Shown piece by piece: positions 48,276 to 61,200 of a DNA stretch of 64,000 nucleotides; the first letter of the stretch is position 1; every line of letters begins with the position of its first letter. The notes below the pieces were generated by a model. That model did no database searches, was not told the origin of the DNA, and was given only the letters and a program-made list of their open reading frames with translations. A program made the position numbers and the translations under genes. This DNA comes from Casuarina equisetifolia. Lineage: Eukaryota; Streptophyta; Magnoliopsida; Fagales; Casuarinaceae. The stretch is taken from assembly GCA_028551475.1 (NCBI GenBank), contig CM052354.1, forward strand, positions 18,127,258 to 18,191,257. The letters run 5' to 3'.

Positions 48276-51200
48276 TATCACCCATATTATGAATTCATTC
48301 ATGTCATTTTCATTACGTGCCTCATATCTAACATGATGAAGCACTTTCTTTAGAAGAGATTACTTGGATACTAATGTGTAGTATTACATTAAAAATACTT
48401 TTCATTTTATAGAAGAAAAATTGTAGACCAAATTGTTAATAAAATACTTATATTCACATCATTTTGAACAACTTTCAATGCTTTGGGCTGATTTTATTTT
48501 AGAACAGCACGCTACTGTGAAAGTGTTTTTATCTTATCAATAGACAACCGACTGCTGTGGGAATATTGTTAATACATAGTTTCCGGAGCCTCCAGTTGAA
48601 GGGCCCTGATGACTTTCGTTCATCTCTCTCCCTCGTCTTGCCGACATTACAGTCAGTGATCGTCTCTGACCCTGTTCCACGAAAACGAAAGGAAACTAAA
48701 CTACTACCCCTCACCACCAGGCAGGTCCCATGAACAAGTGGTCCATCCATCTTTTATTACACGGTCGGTGGTCTTTGTTCACACTTCAGACCAGACTGCA
48801 AGACCCTCTCCATGCTCATGCCACGAGAGACACGACGTGGCACTTCTGATGGGACATTTGGTAGGTGATGTAGGCTGCTAGATTGAGGCTGGACCACGCC
48901 AAGATACGTGGAAAGAAATGTGTTGCAGAAGTTGTCGTTACGTACGTGGCTGCGAATCGGAATTTACGCGGTGCGGCCTTATCCCGGACTTGACCAACCG
49001 GCGTCGACTGCCTAGCTTCTCGCCCACTTTATCTGGGGCTGATTTGGACAATATCAAGGCAAAACAAAAGTCTAGACAACGTTTGTCGGCACACGTCTCT
49101 GAATTCAGATGATATCGTAATCAAATAACTTACAAATGGCACTCATTCTTCTTTCCTATTGGGTCAGTAAATTTAAAATTAATCATCTTTTGACCTTTCT
49201 AACTAGCCCAAATTTCTCTTTTCCTAGGTCGAATGGGGGTAAATTCACTGTCTCCCAAACAAGTGAAATAAGTTCGATTTGAAAAATTATGATTGTTTTA
49301 GAGAACTGCCATTGATGCTAAATCGACCGGGTTGTACCATATCTTTCTGTATTTTTCTTCCTCATCACGTTGAATGTTGGTTGAAGATCTTGTGAAGTCA
49401 GTGATGACACGTACGGATACTAGAAGGGCAATTTCCAAAGAAAAGAAAACAGAAGGAAAATAGTATGTTAAGCTTATTGAAGTGTTGATGTTGGCTTTAA
49501 AGCAACTTTTTCTTAATTGTTTTCCGGCATTATATGGTGTCTAAAAGGGATTGATCATGGACTCATCGCCGTGTAACACATGATAGTTGAAAAAGATTAG
49601 GAATAACGCATTCTGATTCGTTTCTCTAAAGAACGAATCATGTCATAAGAATATTTCTGATGCCATTGCTGATATAACTTTCTAGTGTTTGTTGGATAGT
49701 GATTAATTTATCAGATTGGAGGAGAAAACTTACCGGCTAGCAATGGCAACAGATAAGTGCAAACTACTACAGAACTCAGGAGGAAAGTGTAGTAGAAAAT
49801 GACACTATCTCGAAAACGGATTCCTTCTATCAAGATTACGTAAGATAAATAAGAACATTATCTTGACACTTGTGCATTCCAACCGGTATGGAATTTTTTT
49901 TTTGAGTGGTCTGTTCTGCTTCTTGGGAAAGACTAATATATTCCTTGGGCATTAAGCTTTCTTTTTCTTTGTGACAGAGAATGGACAATTTTGTTCCATT
50001 TTGATCATGGCCGACATGGCACCTAGTACTATTTGGTTGAATACTACATTAGAGGCGTGTTCATATTGAGAATATCAAATTCTTTAAACAACAAGGAAGA
50101 AAAAGGTTTAAAAATGGGTAATTTCCAGTACATGTACATGTTCTTCTTTCCCTTTGGTGAGGGTGCAGGTGCAATTAATAGTGGTGGTCTAGGTCATGAA
50201 CTTTCTAGCCTTTTTAGCGGAACTTGTAGTTGATTGATAACTGTTCCCTACTCTTCAAGAAATAATTGAAGTGAAAGGGCGTGGACCCATTTATTTATCA
50301 CCATTATTTTGGGGAAAGTTTTTCCAGATTGAAGAGGTTGATGTTAATGTGCCACAGCCACTTTTTCTTTCTATCATGTACGTGAAACTAACCAGGACCT
50401 GTACAAACGCTTACAGAAGAGAAGAAAGAAACAGCAAATGCAGAAAACCCTACAGAACCTCGTTTCACGATGAAATTTTGAGTTACGCGGTGAAAGCAAG
50501 AGGTGAAAATTGTTAAATTTTGCTGCTAGAATGCTTACATTCTCTTCACACGGACATATCATAGAGTCAAGCCTGCCTTTCTTTTTTGCTCGGGCTTTAA
50601 AACGTCTATGATTGCCATTGTTGAGGACCTGCAAACACGGTGGTGATATCTTGGCTGTAAAGTCATCCCTTTTCCTCTTAGACCGAAAGTCCTCCCCGAC
50701 ACTTCTAATTGTGATTATGGGCATCATATTGTTTATTTATAATACAGCTCAAACCATCCACAAAAAGTCAGTTGAGGGACAAGTGCAGTTCTATTCCGAG
50801 AATTAAAAAAAGGAGTGTCAGGGATTAATTCAAGTGCAAGAATCCTTCTGTTGAAGGCACTAATTAATGTACCCTTGTTAAATGTCTACTGGGTTGCTTA
50901 ATTTTATTGTGATTTCTTACTAGTCTTAGAATTATGATTTGTATCTAATTGTAGAGAAATGTTTAACTTTATCTTGGTAGAAGTGCATTTTTAAAAAATA
51001 AAAATAAAAATAAAAACACACACCCACCCACTCCAGGCCCCCAGTTGAGCATTAATTGGATCTTAAAATTTTTTTATTATTTTTTTTAGTGTATGTCTTG
51101 AATATACATACACCTTTTAAGAAGGGATATCAGAGTTGCGTTGAAATTGGAGTAAATGTATCGTTTTCATTGAACATGGTCATATTTATTTATGTATGAA

Positions 51201-51372
51201 AAATCATAAGTCTATGTATGTCACAGACAGGACTTATTAAATTTCAAACAAAACCAAATTTGGTAGCTGACAACCTAAAAATGAACAAATCAAAACACCA
51301 AAAGAAAAAAATGGTAACCCTTCAGTAATAACAAACCTGAATAGTAAGTTACTATTTTCTTTTTTGCTTTTT
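48276..51372. other. Spacer without a supported gene
   Basis: The part 48590-49100 is less AT-rich and holds short open frames on both strands (48529-48750 minus, 48918-49112 plus) with no recognisable motif. A 117-codon minus frame at 50374-50727, rich in Lys, Arg and Cys, is also unrecognised. The right end has a short (AAAAAT)n run near 50995-51018. I regard these as chance frames. Confidence 0.4.
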
Positions 51373-52540
51373 CTAGAAAGCACCCAAAGCTATACTCAGC
51401 ACCAAACTAGCCAAACCAATCAAAGTATTTGTGGGATTCATAGCCCACGCAGACGATCCTGGCGGCGTTCCTGTCGTTTGATTGCCCGACTGATTTGCCG
51501 GCGCTGTTGCCGGAGTTGACGGTGTGGTCGAGGACGGAGATGGCGGCGATGACGGAGTTGTTGGTTCTGGTGGAGATGGAATTTGAGAGGCTGGTGATGA
51601 TGACGGAGTTGTTGCCAACGGAGATGGTGACGCAGTTGGTATAGCCGGGGTATAGGCTTGTGGAGAAGGCGCTAAAGATGGTGACCCTGGCGGAGATGTT
51701 GCCGGTGATGGTGATGCTTCTGGCACAGCTGGGGTGGTGGCAGCTGGAGAAGGAGTCATTGATGGTGATACTGCTGGCGTAGGCCCATAAGACGATGGAG
51801 CTGGTACCGGTGATGTTCTCGGAGCCCCTGGAACCGGGGTTGGTGACCTTGGTGCCAAGGCTGGTCCAGTAGGTTCTGCAGGAGGGCTAGCCACCGGACC
51901 CGTTGGCTTCGGCGACAGAGACGGTGCTGGAGAGGTTGTGGTTCCACCAGGTGGCGTTGCCACTGGAGCCTGAGTTCCTGGAGCAGTAGCCGGGCCTTGA
52001 GGAGAAGGAAATGGAGTTGGAAGTGAAGGATGAGGGTTTTGGTGCGGAGGTCTCACAGCCAGAACAACAACAATCAGTTTCTGTCCCTTGTCACAGTTTT
52101 GCTTCTTCCCACTGATAAAAAAGAACGGCCCAGACCTATCGAAAACGAACTCAGAATCACCATCCTCCAACTTCTTGATGGGGTTCTTAGTGTTGCAGTC
52201 GTAGTAATCGTCTTTGTTCACCACCAACACAGAGTCAGACCCTTTTTTATAATTGAAAACTACAAAAACACAAACATCGCCAACATAAGTCATGCGAAAG
52301 GCCAGTTCAGAAGCAACACTAAGGAAGGAAAAACAAAGCTGTCATTGTGCATAAGTCTTTTTAAGTACCAAGAGTATCATTGACTTGAAACCTGTTTCTC
52401 CCAGCCCAGTGGTCGTACGCCTCGGAGGGCTTCAACACCCATCCATCTTTACCACCAACGTAGAATTTATAAGCCTGGGAGGAACACAGAAAAGCAGAAC
52501 AAAGGATAGCTAAAAGGAAGAAATGTTTCTGAAACTCCAT
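51373..52540 (-). CDS. Early nodulin-like protein (phytocyanin domain, proline-rich stalk, GPI-type tail)
   Basis: Exons 52369-52540 and 51373-52259, joined in phase 1; 352 residues. Residues 1-23 are a signal peptide ending SSQA, 24-127 a phytocyanin domain (YKFYVGGKDGWV, DTLVFNYKKGSDSVLVV, GPFFFISG). C79 and C113 form the expected disulfide, but the copper-ligand histidines are absent, as usual in ENODLs. Residues 128 to about 325 are a Pro/Ser/Thr/Ala stalk of arabinogalactan type. The last 20 residues are hydrophobic (NTLIGLASLVLSIALGAF), a GPI-anchor signal. The mature protein would sit on the outer face of the plasma membrane. Such proteins are linked to reproduction and transport, but the role here is unknown. 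One intron in the same place as other family members. Confidence 0.93.
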
Positions 52541-52664
52541 CTTGAGGGGAACAAAAAACACAACAAACAAGACGATTCTCGGACCTTCAAGGAAGATCTG
52601 GCACCAAGAGCTCCACTTAGAAGGTATGAGCAATAGAGTTGGAAACTCAAGCTGTAAGGGCTTG

Positions 52665-52671
52665 TATTATA
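52665..52671 (-). promoter_or_regulatory. TATA box of the ENODL gene
   Basis: The minus strand reads TATAATA within CCCTTTATAATAC, about 125-130 bp upstream of the ATG, giving a 5' UTR of about 100 bases. Confidence 0.55.
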
Positions 52672-53533
52672 AAGGGATTTCCTTAGAAGATAACCATTTT
52701 TTTTTCTTTTTTTCTGGCCCACATAAGTGAACGTTGCGAACGAAGGAAGCCCTGTTGAATGCGTGTGGAAGTTGGTGTGGTACTCTAACGCAAGCAGCAA
52801 TCATTCTTTAGCCATGTCGAGAACTACAGATGTGGAATAGTCATGGGAATCTACGGTGGCATTCAAAAGTTTAATGTGCTGGCAAGAGTTGTGTGGGATG
52901 GAGGTTGCTCAGAAGCGACGGGGTTTTGAGCATGTTTATCAGGAATATATTTTTTTGTTCCCGTGATAGTTGATGTTCTAGTTTAATCTTCTGTCTAAAA
53001 ACAGTCCAAGAAGAAAAGTAAAAGGCTGTACATACACCAAAAGAAACGGAAAAGTAGCTTTCCAGCATAATCATTCATCAAGTTCATCGTTTAGTCGAGT
53101 TTTCTACTTCTCTCTAAGGTCCACACCTCCCGGTAAAAGGAAGACTTAATAACTTCTACAATAAGTTGGACCCTCTCTAAATTGAGTTTTGGCTACATCA
53201 TGACTAGCAAACTAGGACAATGGGTCCCAAGCATGAGTCATCACTGTCTTAGTTCATCATCATGTTTGAAAAACTATTTTCAGATCGTTCCAACCCATAG
53301 ATAACTGGTGAATAATCATTTCCACTATCAAATTTGGCTATACTGATTTCGTAATGTAATAGAACTTATAGAGCATGAGGAGTCAAGTGTCTTACGGAAC
53401 CTAAATCCAAAAAGTTCAAAATCACCACAAACCCATCGGACTCACCGGGTGTGTTTAAACTCCTGAAATTAAAAGAGACAGTAATACTCAATCCCTGATG
53501 CTCTCAAATTTATAGGTTGTTAGCCTTTAAATC

Positions 53534-53613
53534 AGTAATTGATTTTAAATTCAAATAAGCATTAAACCTATATTATGAATTGATAGGCTGTATATTTGAA
53601 TTTAAAACTAATG
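53534..53613. repeat. Inverted repeat with arms of about 20 bp
   Basis: Left arm GTAATTGATTTTAAATTCAA (from 53535) pairs with the right arm ATATTTGAATTTAAAACTAA around a loop of about 35 bases. The motif GCATTAAACCT also repeats directly inside (53559) and after (53628). It could be a MITE relic; no target duplication is confirmed. Confidence 0.5.
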
Positions 53614-54049
53614 ATCTATCAGTTTATGCATTAAACCTGTGGATTGAAGCACATGCGGCCCAATTTATGGTAATTTTGAACTTTCCTTTTTTTTCTAGGC
53701 TTGGACTCCTTAAGCCCTATGAGAACTACTAAGAATAGTGACTTACATGAGGACTTCAGTGCCTGATATACTCAACCAAATTCCCAAAATTCAACTAAAC
53801 TCACTATTATCGTGATGCCTAAGACATGATATTGAACGTAGGGATCGTTATTTCCAATTCTCATGAGCCTTTTTTTTTTCTTCCTCTCTCTTTTCTTGTT
53901 AGGTAACCTAAAACCTTCTTACTTGTCGGCTTGGGAAATCACTTATCCCTCTCCCTAATCACGTGGTTGGAGACCAATAAATTCTGAAACACAAGTTCAT
54001 GGCAAAAAATGTGTAAACTTCTAGGAACTTGGGCTGCGTAAAATAAAGC

Positions 54050-54260
54050 AGTGTGTGGCTTTGTTGAGTATTGTATGAAGGCTGTGTGTGTGGCCTTGTG
54101 TGTTGATTTGATTGATAGTCATATGTGGCTATAAATTGAAGGTGTGTTAAGATGATTGTGGCTTAGAGCGTTTTGTGTTTTAGTAGTATGTGGCTTAAAC
54201 TATTTGTGATTGAGCCAAGTGTGGCTTGTGTATTTTGTGTGGGTCAGGTGGGCTAATCAT
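54050..54260. repeat. Degenerate TGTGGCTT-rich repeat
   Basis: About eight spaced copies of GTGTGGC or ATGTGGCTT over 210 bp, with irregular spacing. It is a low-complexity, non-coding stretch. Confidence 0.5.
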
Positions 54261-55276
54261 CGTGGGGTTGGAAGAATATTTTGAAAACTTTCACTTCATA
54301 AATAAAAATTAATGTGTACTAAATCTGAGAGGATACTATCATATTTTAGTAAAGTTCCTAATTACTATTAATAAGGAGGAGTAGATGAAAGTCCAAAGGC
54401 ATTAGGCTAAACTACTTGAACATTTTTGTGTGTTCTTTCAGATTTGTTTATTTTGCTTTATTTGATAGAAAGTCTTAAATAAGTAAAACCCATTCCAACT
54501 CTCTTTTATTGGGTTAATTCATATCCAAAACTTAAAGCTACAAAGTGGAACACTATTACCCAACACACCACTTACAATTATTGGCTTTTAAACGACGTGT
54601 TAGTGAGATTGAGACTTTCGAAAGTCTTGCAGTGAGGCTACGTTGTATTATGTTAAAACACAATATTGTCACCTAATGTTAACATATCAATCAATTCATA
54701 TTCTATAATTTCTATCTAATGTAACATTTAATCTATTTTTTTCACTCACAATTCTATGTTTCACTAAATGGAAACTACATTGATTCAAGTTTTCTATTGC
54801 AACACATTAATTTACCTATTCGTAATAACAACAATAACAATATAGCAATTGTACATACAACAAGATATCTTATTTGGTCTAGACTTTATCTGAATTAAGC
54901 TTTACGGAGAAGCTCTTACTCAAAAAAACTTTTCGTTTCTTGGAAGACATCCTACGAAGAAAAAAAAAAGTAGGAAGAAAGATTGTTTCTAAAGAGTACA
55001 CCAATGTTCAATTAGATAACCAAAAAAAAAAGCAACTCTGAGAAGAAATGTTAGGAATAAGCTCAATATTTTATACGACTCAGTCGATAAAAGCCAGAGC
55101 AGAAAGGTTCGTTGAGTTGTATACACCTATCCGCAATGGGTAGTTTTTAGTTTGCCAATAGACTTATAAATAGCATGTGGGGAAAAGTTAGCAAAATACT
55201 ATTGTTCCCATAATCCTTTTTCGCTTTAAAGTCGACTAGAGAAAGCATCACCCTTCCCATTTAAGATCCGAGTACA

Positions 55277-55471
55277 TCATAGCTTGACGTGACCAAATTT
55301 AATACAGAGAACGCATTCCAAAGTGTCGCAGAGGGGCTCGCATTGGTCCTTGCAATCAGAGGACTCGGAGCCATTCTTCAAGCACTGGCTGTAGCACTTC
55401 TGGTAGCAACTCTCGTCCATCTGCCATCTAATTGCTTCCCCGACCCCCAAGGATGCCAGAAGAACGATCAT
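55277..55471 (-). CDS. Small eight-cysteine secreted-type peptide
   Basis: 64 residues from the ATG at 55471. The first 13 residues are hydrophobic (MIVLLASLGVGEA), a short signal peptide or the end of one. Cysteines at 22, 26, 30, 40, 44, 48, 53 and 56 follow C-x3-C-x3-C-x9-C-x3-C-x3-C-x4-C-x2-C. The pattern resembles plant thionin-like or other cysteine-rich antimicrobial/signalling peptides, but I cannot place it in a named family. A strong TATA box lies upstream at 55739-55746, with a leader of about 240 bases that may contain an intron. The Cys-rich order and TATA support a real gene; an extra exon is possible. Confidence 0.5.
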   Translation of the reverse strand: MIVLLASLGVGEAIRWQMDESCYQKCYSQCLKNGSESSDCKDQCEPLCDTLECVLCIKFGHVKL

Positions 55472-55738
55472 GGTGATACAGAGATGGAAGTGGATGGGGT
55501 TTGATCGAAGGTTATGTTTTCATTTCTGAGTCTGTTGGGACTGATTTCAGGTTAAAATCACAGTAAGGATGTTGGTTTTGTGACTTCGTGGTGCCAAGGC
55601 AAGTGCGGACAAGCCGCTGGTGTTAATTCTAAATATGGTGCTAAGCAGCTGTTTTCATATATGACTAGTTTATTTTTACACAACATCTACGACCTGAGAA
55701 AAGATGATTCGAAGGAATGATATTAAGACTTTGGGAGC

Positions 55739-55746
55739 TATTTATA
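55739..55746 (-). promoter_or_regulatory. TATA box upstream of the cysteine-rich peptide gene
   Basis: The minus strand reads CTATAAATAG, a near-perfect plant TATA box. The transcription start would be near 55710. No other gene on the minus strand lies between it and the peptide start. Confidence 0.6.
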
Positions 55747-55747
55747 G

Positions 55748-58257
55748 ATTCTTTTCTAGGAGAACTGTGATAGATAGCTTCATTACGTAACGACTAGAAA
55801 GGAGGAAGTTTTATCTCATTACATCTTTAATTAATTGTTATCACCCTACTGTAACTATTAATAATTTTTATAATAATCATTTTCTTTCTTTTTTTCACTG
55901 TAACTCAATATCTTCTTCTATGATGCCGACCATCACCAACCTTGCCACCACTATACCAAGTTTTCAACAATTTGTTTGTATAAAAATATCAAAGTAGGAA
56001 CCACATTTATCATTATCAACAATCAAACCTTTTCTTTACGGAACTCAGTGTCTCACCAATCACACACAACTTCTCTCAAAAACCTTATGAAACATGTGGA
56101 TTGTTAATGAATTAGACTAAGAAATTCCTAAAACCTATTTTCTATTACTAGCAACAAAATGTATGTCATTGCATATATATAAATTAGCAGTGATGTATGT
56201 TACTTGTCATTAATACAAAATTGAATTAACAAATGACATGTCAAAGTGCTAATCTTGGGGAAGAAAAATTATAATGAACGATGATACAATGATGAGATGT
56301 CCTTTTTTCCACTTATGTATTTAGCAGCAATGACACATTTCATAGCTATATTACTAAAGATTAAATGTTATGATGAGTTGGTGTATTCTAGAGACGTTAA
56401 CTGGGGATTGTGAACTTTAAAATGAATTCAAAGAGTTCTAGTTGTAATTTTAATTATTCATGGAGATTTGCTCAAATCTTTCTCTAAAGTATGATAAATA
56501 ATATCAGATGACCTACTAGAATCATGTGGTTTTGAGATCTCCAAAAGGTTAAGGATCACAAGTAACAAGTGAATTGGTAGGAAAAAAAGGAAGGGGAAAA
56601 GGGGGGTTGCGGTTTGAGATTGTAAGAGTTAGAGTTTTATATTGATCTCTACCAAGTGAAATTGTTTTTGGAATATAGCATATATGTGACGAACTTTTTT
56701 ATTTATTTAGGCAGTGACATTATTATCAATGATAAGGCATAAATAGTCTCAAGAGTTCCGAAAAGAAATATCAAGATTTCATTAATGATTACGTTGTTGC
56801 CAAAAGCTATATTCCAAAATACTAATTAGATGAAAATAAATAAATAAATAAGTTCTATTATCATCTGAAAACCGACCTTATATAAACATAGTTTATATAA
56901 AGAAAGGGGAAAAGAGGAAGCGGAAGAAAAGCTTCTATAACCACAAGTACAACTTCAACTTTAATATGTTTCGCTCTTAAATAACCATTATAAACTAGGA
57001 AACAAGAGGTTATAATTTATAATTATAAGAAAAAGCCACTAAGTTCGTCAAATGGTTACGTTTCCATATTGTTTTTTTTTTTCCTTCCAAAGTGGCAAAT
57101 CCAAAGAAAGTGAAAAATTAGGGGGGGAAAACACCAATACACAATTTTCCACCTTCTAAACTCACTTTTAGTTAGGCTATGGAGCCTTTTGTTCTCAAGT
57201 TTGACATTGAACACATGCATAGGTGAATGTGTTTTTTTTTAAAAAAATATTTTTGGCTTAGAAAATTGCTTTCATATTAAGAATTTCATATCTAAATTTG
57301 AGTTTCATAGCAATTATATGAAAGTATTCAAAAGGTATTAGTGAGTGATATACTAATCTCATGGTTAAAAATAATTGATTTTTACTTTTTAATACTAAAT
57401 TAACTTTATTGTCACTAAAGATGACTATTGGTTTATCACAAACAGTCTTGTCATAAAAACTATTTTCAAGTAGGGAGGACAGTTTTATTATATGATTTTT
57501 AAAACTATAACATTGAAACATAATAAAAAATAAAAAGAAAAAGTTCTCACTTTGCACACCAAGTATTTACCAAAATAGAAAAGAGATTCTAATTTGTCTT
57601 TACTTAGTTGCAATTCACCTTGCAACAAATGTTCAAATGGAAGAATTTAAATTATCTAATTTATGAATAGATGTTAGAATTTTAAAATTTTAACATAAAA
57701 TTATAAGGGATCTTGATCCAAAATGAATAGTTTTATCTATTAACTATTAACTTTTTAAGTTAATAAATTATCAATTAGTTATTAGTTCATAAGTAAACTA
57801 GTAGGGTTTGACACTTTTGGTACTAGGTTCAACACCCAAAAAAATAATTTTGGATGTGTATAAAAGGAAATAAAAAAGTTAATAAATTAAATGACATTAA
57901 GGTTTCTAATCTATCAAACTTATAACACAAACCTTCTCAATATTGTACACCTGTCAAGCTAGGAAAATCATAAAAACGTTTTAATTTTACGACACATCTC
58001 CTGATTAATTTGTGGAAAGACATTCAGCTCCTACTGATATTTGTCCTTTGAAACATAATAGGATTAATCAACAAAAACTAAAGATAGCTTGAGAATTTTC
58101 TTGCCACAGTTCTTGTGCAGGTCAAAAGCGCCTTACTTTGTGAAGCTGCACAATCTGAAGCTCAAACTTGTTACTGTAGAATCGTCGTTTATCCCCCACA
58201 GCTGCAACAGTCTCAAGTTGCCTGTTTTGTCAATCACTGTAAGTTCTTCGAACTCAG
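55748..58257. other. AT-rich spacer without a gene
   Basis: Long A/T-rich stretch between the peptide gene and the end of the MATE gene. Poly-A and poly-T runs; no coding or repeat feature that I can support. The right end is the 3' flank of the MATE gene. Confidence 0.45.
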
Positions 58258-61200
58258 CTAGACCAGAGCTGGATGTTCTACGTGACTGTTCTCCGGAAGA
58301 TCTAGTTTCACCCATTTTGTCCGCAGTGTAATCAACAAGAGGGTGGCAGCTTGGCAGGACAGCCCACAGATTAAGCCTATCCACAAACCCTGTTAAAAAA
58401 ATTTAAAAAAATCTGAATAACTGAACACTTTGCTTAGGATATGATCCATTGCGTGTATATGCAGAGAAGTGTATGGATAGGGTATTGTGCAAACAGATTT
58501 CCATTTTTTCTGTTTCACCTTAGCTTCTAGTTTTGTCTTAAATCCGAGGACGCATCCGATTGGTAGGCCGGTGAGATAGAAGGTTGCCAAGTTAACATAC
58601 ACCACCAAGTGCTGCCAACCACATCCTCTGGCCACCCCTGCAGTATCTTAATGTCAGCTTCAATAGCTTGAGGGGACAAACCAGTGAATTCATACTGGAA
58701 AAACTATTGGAGAAGAAGATTGGATGGCTCGAACCTGATAAAACACCTTGAACAGAGTCAGCAAGAATCGAAATTACTAGTAGGGGAGTCATGGAAGTGA
58801 ATTCCTGTATAATCGTTGTACTGTCACTGAAGAACCCAGCCCAGATGTTATGGCCAAGGCCAAGAGCCAGAACGACTGTGAGTGCGAGAAGGACAGAGAG
58901 CTTGAGACTCACAGCCATTGCACTCTTAGCCTTGTTGGGGTTGCCTGCCCCCAACTCATTCGATACCCTTGTGCTGTCAAGGTAAATTTCGTTTTCAGAA
59001 TGTCAGGAACAAAGTTGAGAAAATGGAAGGACTAGGAAGAACAGAAACAATCTACCGGATGTTATTCAACCAACTAACCTTGCAGCAGCACTGAGGCCGT
59101 ATGTGATCATATAGGCAACCGTTTCTGTGTTCACACTAAAAGTCCAAACCAAAAAGGAAAAGCAATATATCAGAGTAAAGCATGAAGATTAAGTTTAAAT
59201 CTGATGGAAACAGGGAAAAGATAATAACATTTACCACATGGCGATCAACGAAGTAGTTGTTTCTGCGTTTTGCATTACTCCTGCCAAGAAAACCAGAATC
59301 TCGAAAGCCCAGTACTCCAAACTGGAAAAGATTTGAAAATAGACTAGTAAAATGGACTGGGTTTCCCTAGTTTCTTTCGGATCAGGCTGGAGCTTCTTCT
59401 TTTTTCAGTACAGTACCATTTAAAAGATTATTTCGTGAATCTGGAGCCAGTAAATTCAGAACATTTGAGTACTTATGTGCTTATCTCAACAAGGTCATGC
59501 AACTTCTCTAAGTTCTAAACTGAAAAATCTAGTTTATAATCTAAATATAGAAAGAAATGACGGAGAGAAAACAATTCAAGTTTCTGGTCACTTACCATAC
59601 CATTGCGGCAGAGGGCAGGGCTAGTTTCAAGTTTGTGAAAACGTAATGGAACGAGTCCAATGAAAATCCTTCCCATGTATGCTTAAATTTGTATGTGCAA
59701 ATGAGATAGACGACCAATGTAATATTTGACAACCATAATGAAATTGAAACTGCCAACGAAGCCCCCTTGAAACCAAGCATTGTCCAATTTACTAAAGCAT
59801 ACACAATGCCAGTATGAATAATCAATGGTAGCAGTGAGAATACAACCAGAGGCATAACTACGGACTGTGTCTGAAGAAACCGCATGATGTTCTGCAGCAA
59901 GCCATACGCAAATAGACCTGGAATGAGAAACTTCATGTAGAGAGCAGCTGTGCTTGCGATCTCAGTATCTTGATGAAACAAGATCAGTATGGGCTCTGTA
60001 TAGAACCAGAGGATGGATATGACTACAGAAAACAGGAGGGATATAATGCAAGAGGCTTGTAGATAAATCCCCAACATTCTGTATAATTTTGCACCAAATG
60101 CTTGCCCACACAGTGTCTCAAGTGCTCCACTTAAACCAACCTAAAATAGTAAGAGCCGGGAATGGAACGTCATCATATGGTTAAATGGAATTGTTAGCCT
60201 GTAAAGAATGCATGAACTATGCAATCCATTCAAGAGAGGAGCTCATCTGGCACACAATTACGGCAAACCTATGGACTTCAAGTCAGATCTTTCCAGATAT
60301 TCATCTGTTTTCTAGACATGGCAAAAGTCCACACTCACATTGGATATTTGAATAATAAATAATAATAAATAAATAAATAAAAAGAGACTCAAAATTTTGT
60401 CTCATCTTCTGTGAACTTTGATCAAAGAAAAGAGGATAAGTTCAAGCATCACAAAATATGTGAAAGTAAGTACAAACCATTTCCACTCGATCTTAATGGC
60501 ATGCAATTAGAAAAAAGTACAAATTTTTATCTCAAACATCTGTTGTTATTCCTAGATCCTTCTATTCAAGCATTCTTAGGAGACTATCTAAATGGCTCAT
60601 ATAAGCGTGGTTGGTCTTTTCACTAGGTTGATATAGGCGTCTTTATGATTAGTTTTGCTTTTGCACTTACAGGTTAAGCTTTTTCAGTCAAATGTATGAA
60701 ATAAGGACATTCTTTCGTTCAAGCCTTTGCCATCACAATGATCTTCCTCATCAGTTTATTGTCAAATATGGAAGGAATTATGCAGATAATATTAGTAATT
60801 GAGTGCGGGAGACCGCCCTAAAACCCCACATTATGGTTATTCTGTCCAGTCTGAAAGGACAATATTAAAACAAAAACAGAGATACTAGAAGTCATAAAAC
60901 ACCAAACCGCAGATTAATCATCTGTAAAATGATACCCTTTGGCATCCATTAATGCCTTGCACGACTCTTTGTCCACCAATGAGTATAAGTTTCATAGACA
61001 GACCAAGATACTACAATTTAATTTCAATCGTACGAAGTACCAATATTATTGGGCAAAAACAATCATGCCCGTAGTTTTCATATATTTATCCTGGGATCTC
61101 TCCTATGATCAGCTGAGTGCGAGCTGTATTTCTGCTCTTATATTCTCTGGATTTTCTGCTTTGATAATTGGGATTCCTTTTCATTTTGTATCTATGAAAG

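Larger units (their letters stand above)
52672..55276. other. Spacer without a gene
   Basis: Contains an inverted repeat at 53534-53613, TGTGGCTT-rich repeats at 54050-54260 and otherwise AT-rich sequence. No supported coding region. Confidence 0.45.

Noticed and set aside
50374..50727. 117-codon Cys/Arg-rich minus frame
   Set aside because: No signal peptide, no regular cysteine pattern, no promoter; probably chance.
51756..51947. Gln/Arg/His-rich minus frame inside the ENODL gene
   Set aside because: Frame-shifted shadow of the proline-rich stalk.
58133..58384. Minus frame running past the MATE stop
   Set aside because: It is in a different frame from MATE exon 7; the phase-correct frame ends at the TAG at 58258-58260 after EHPALV.
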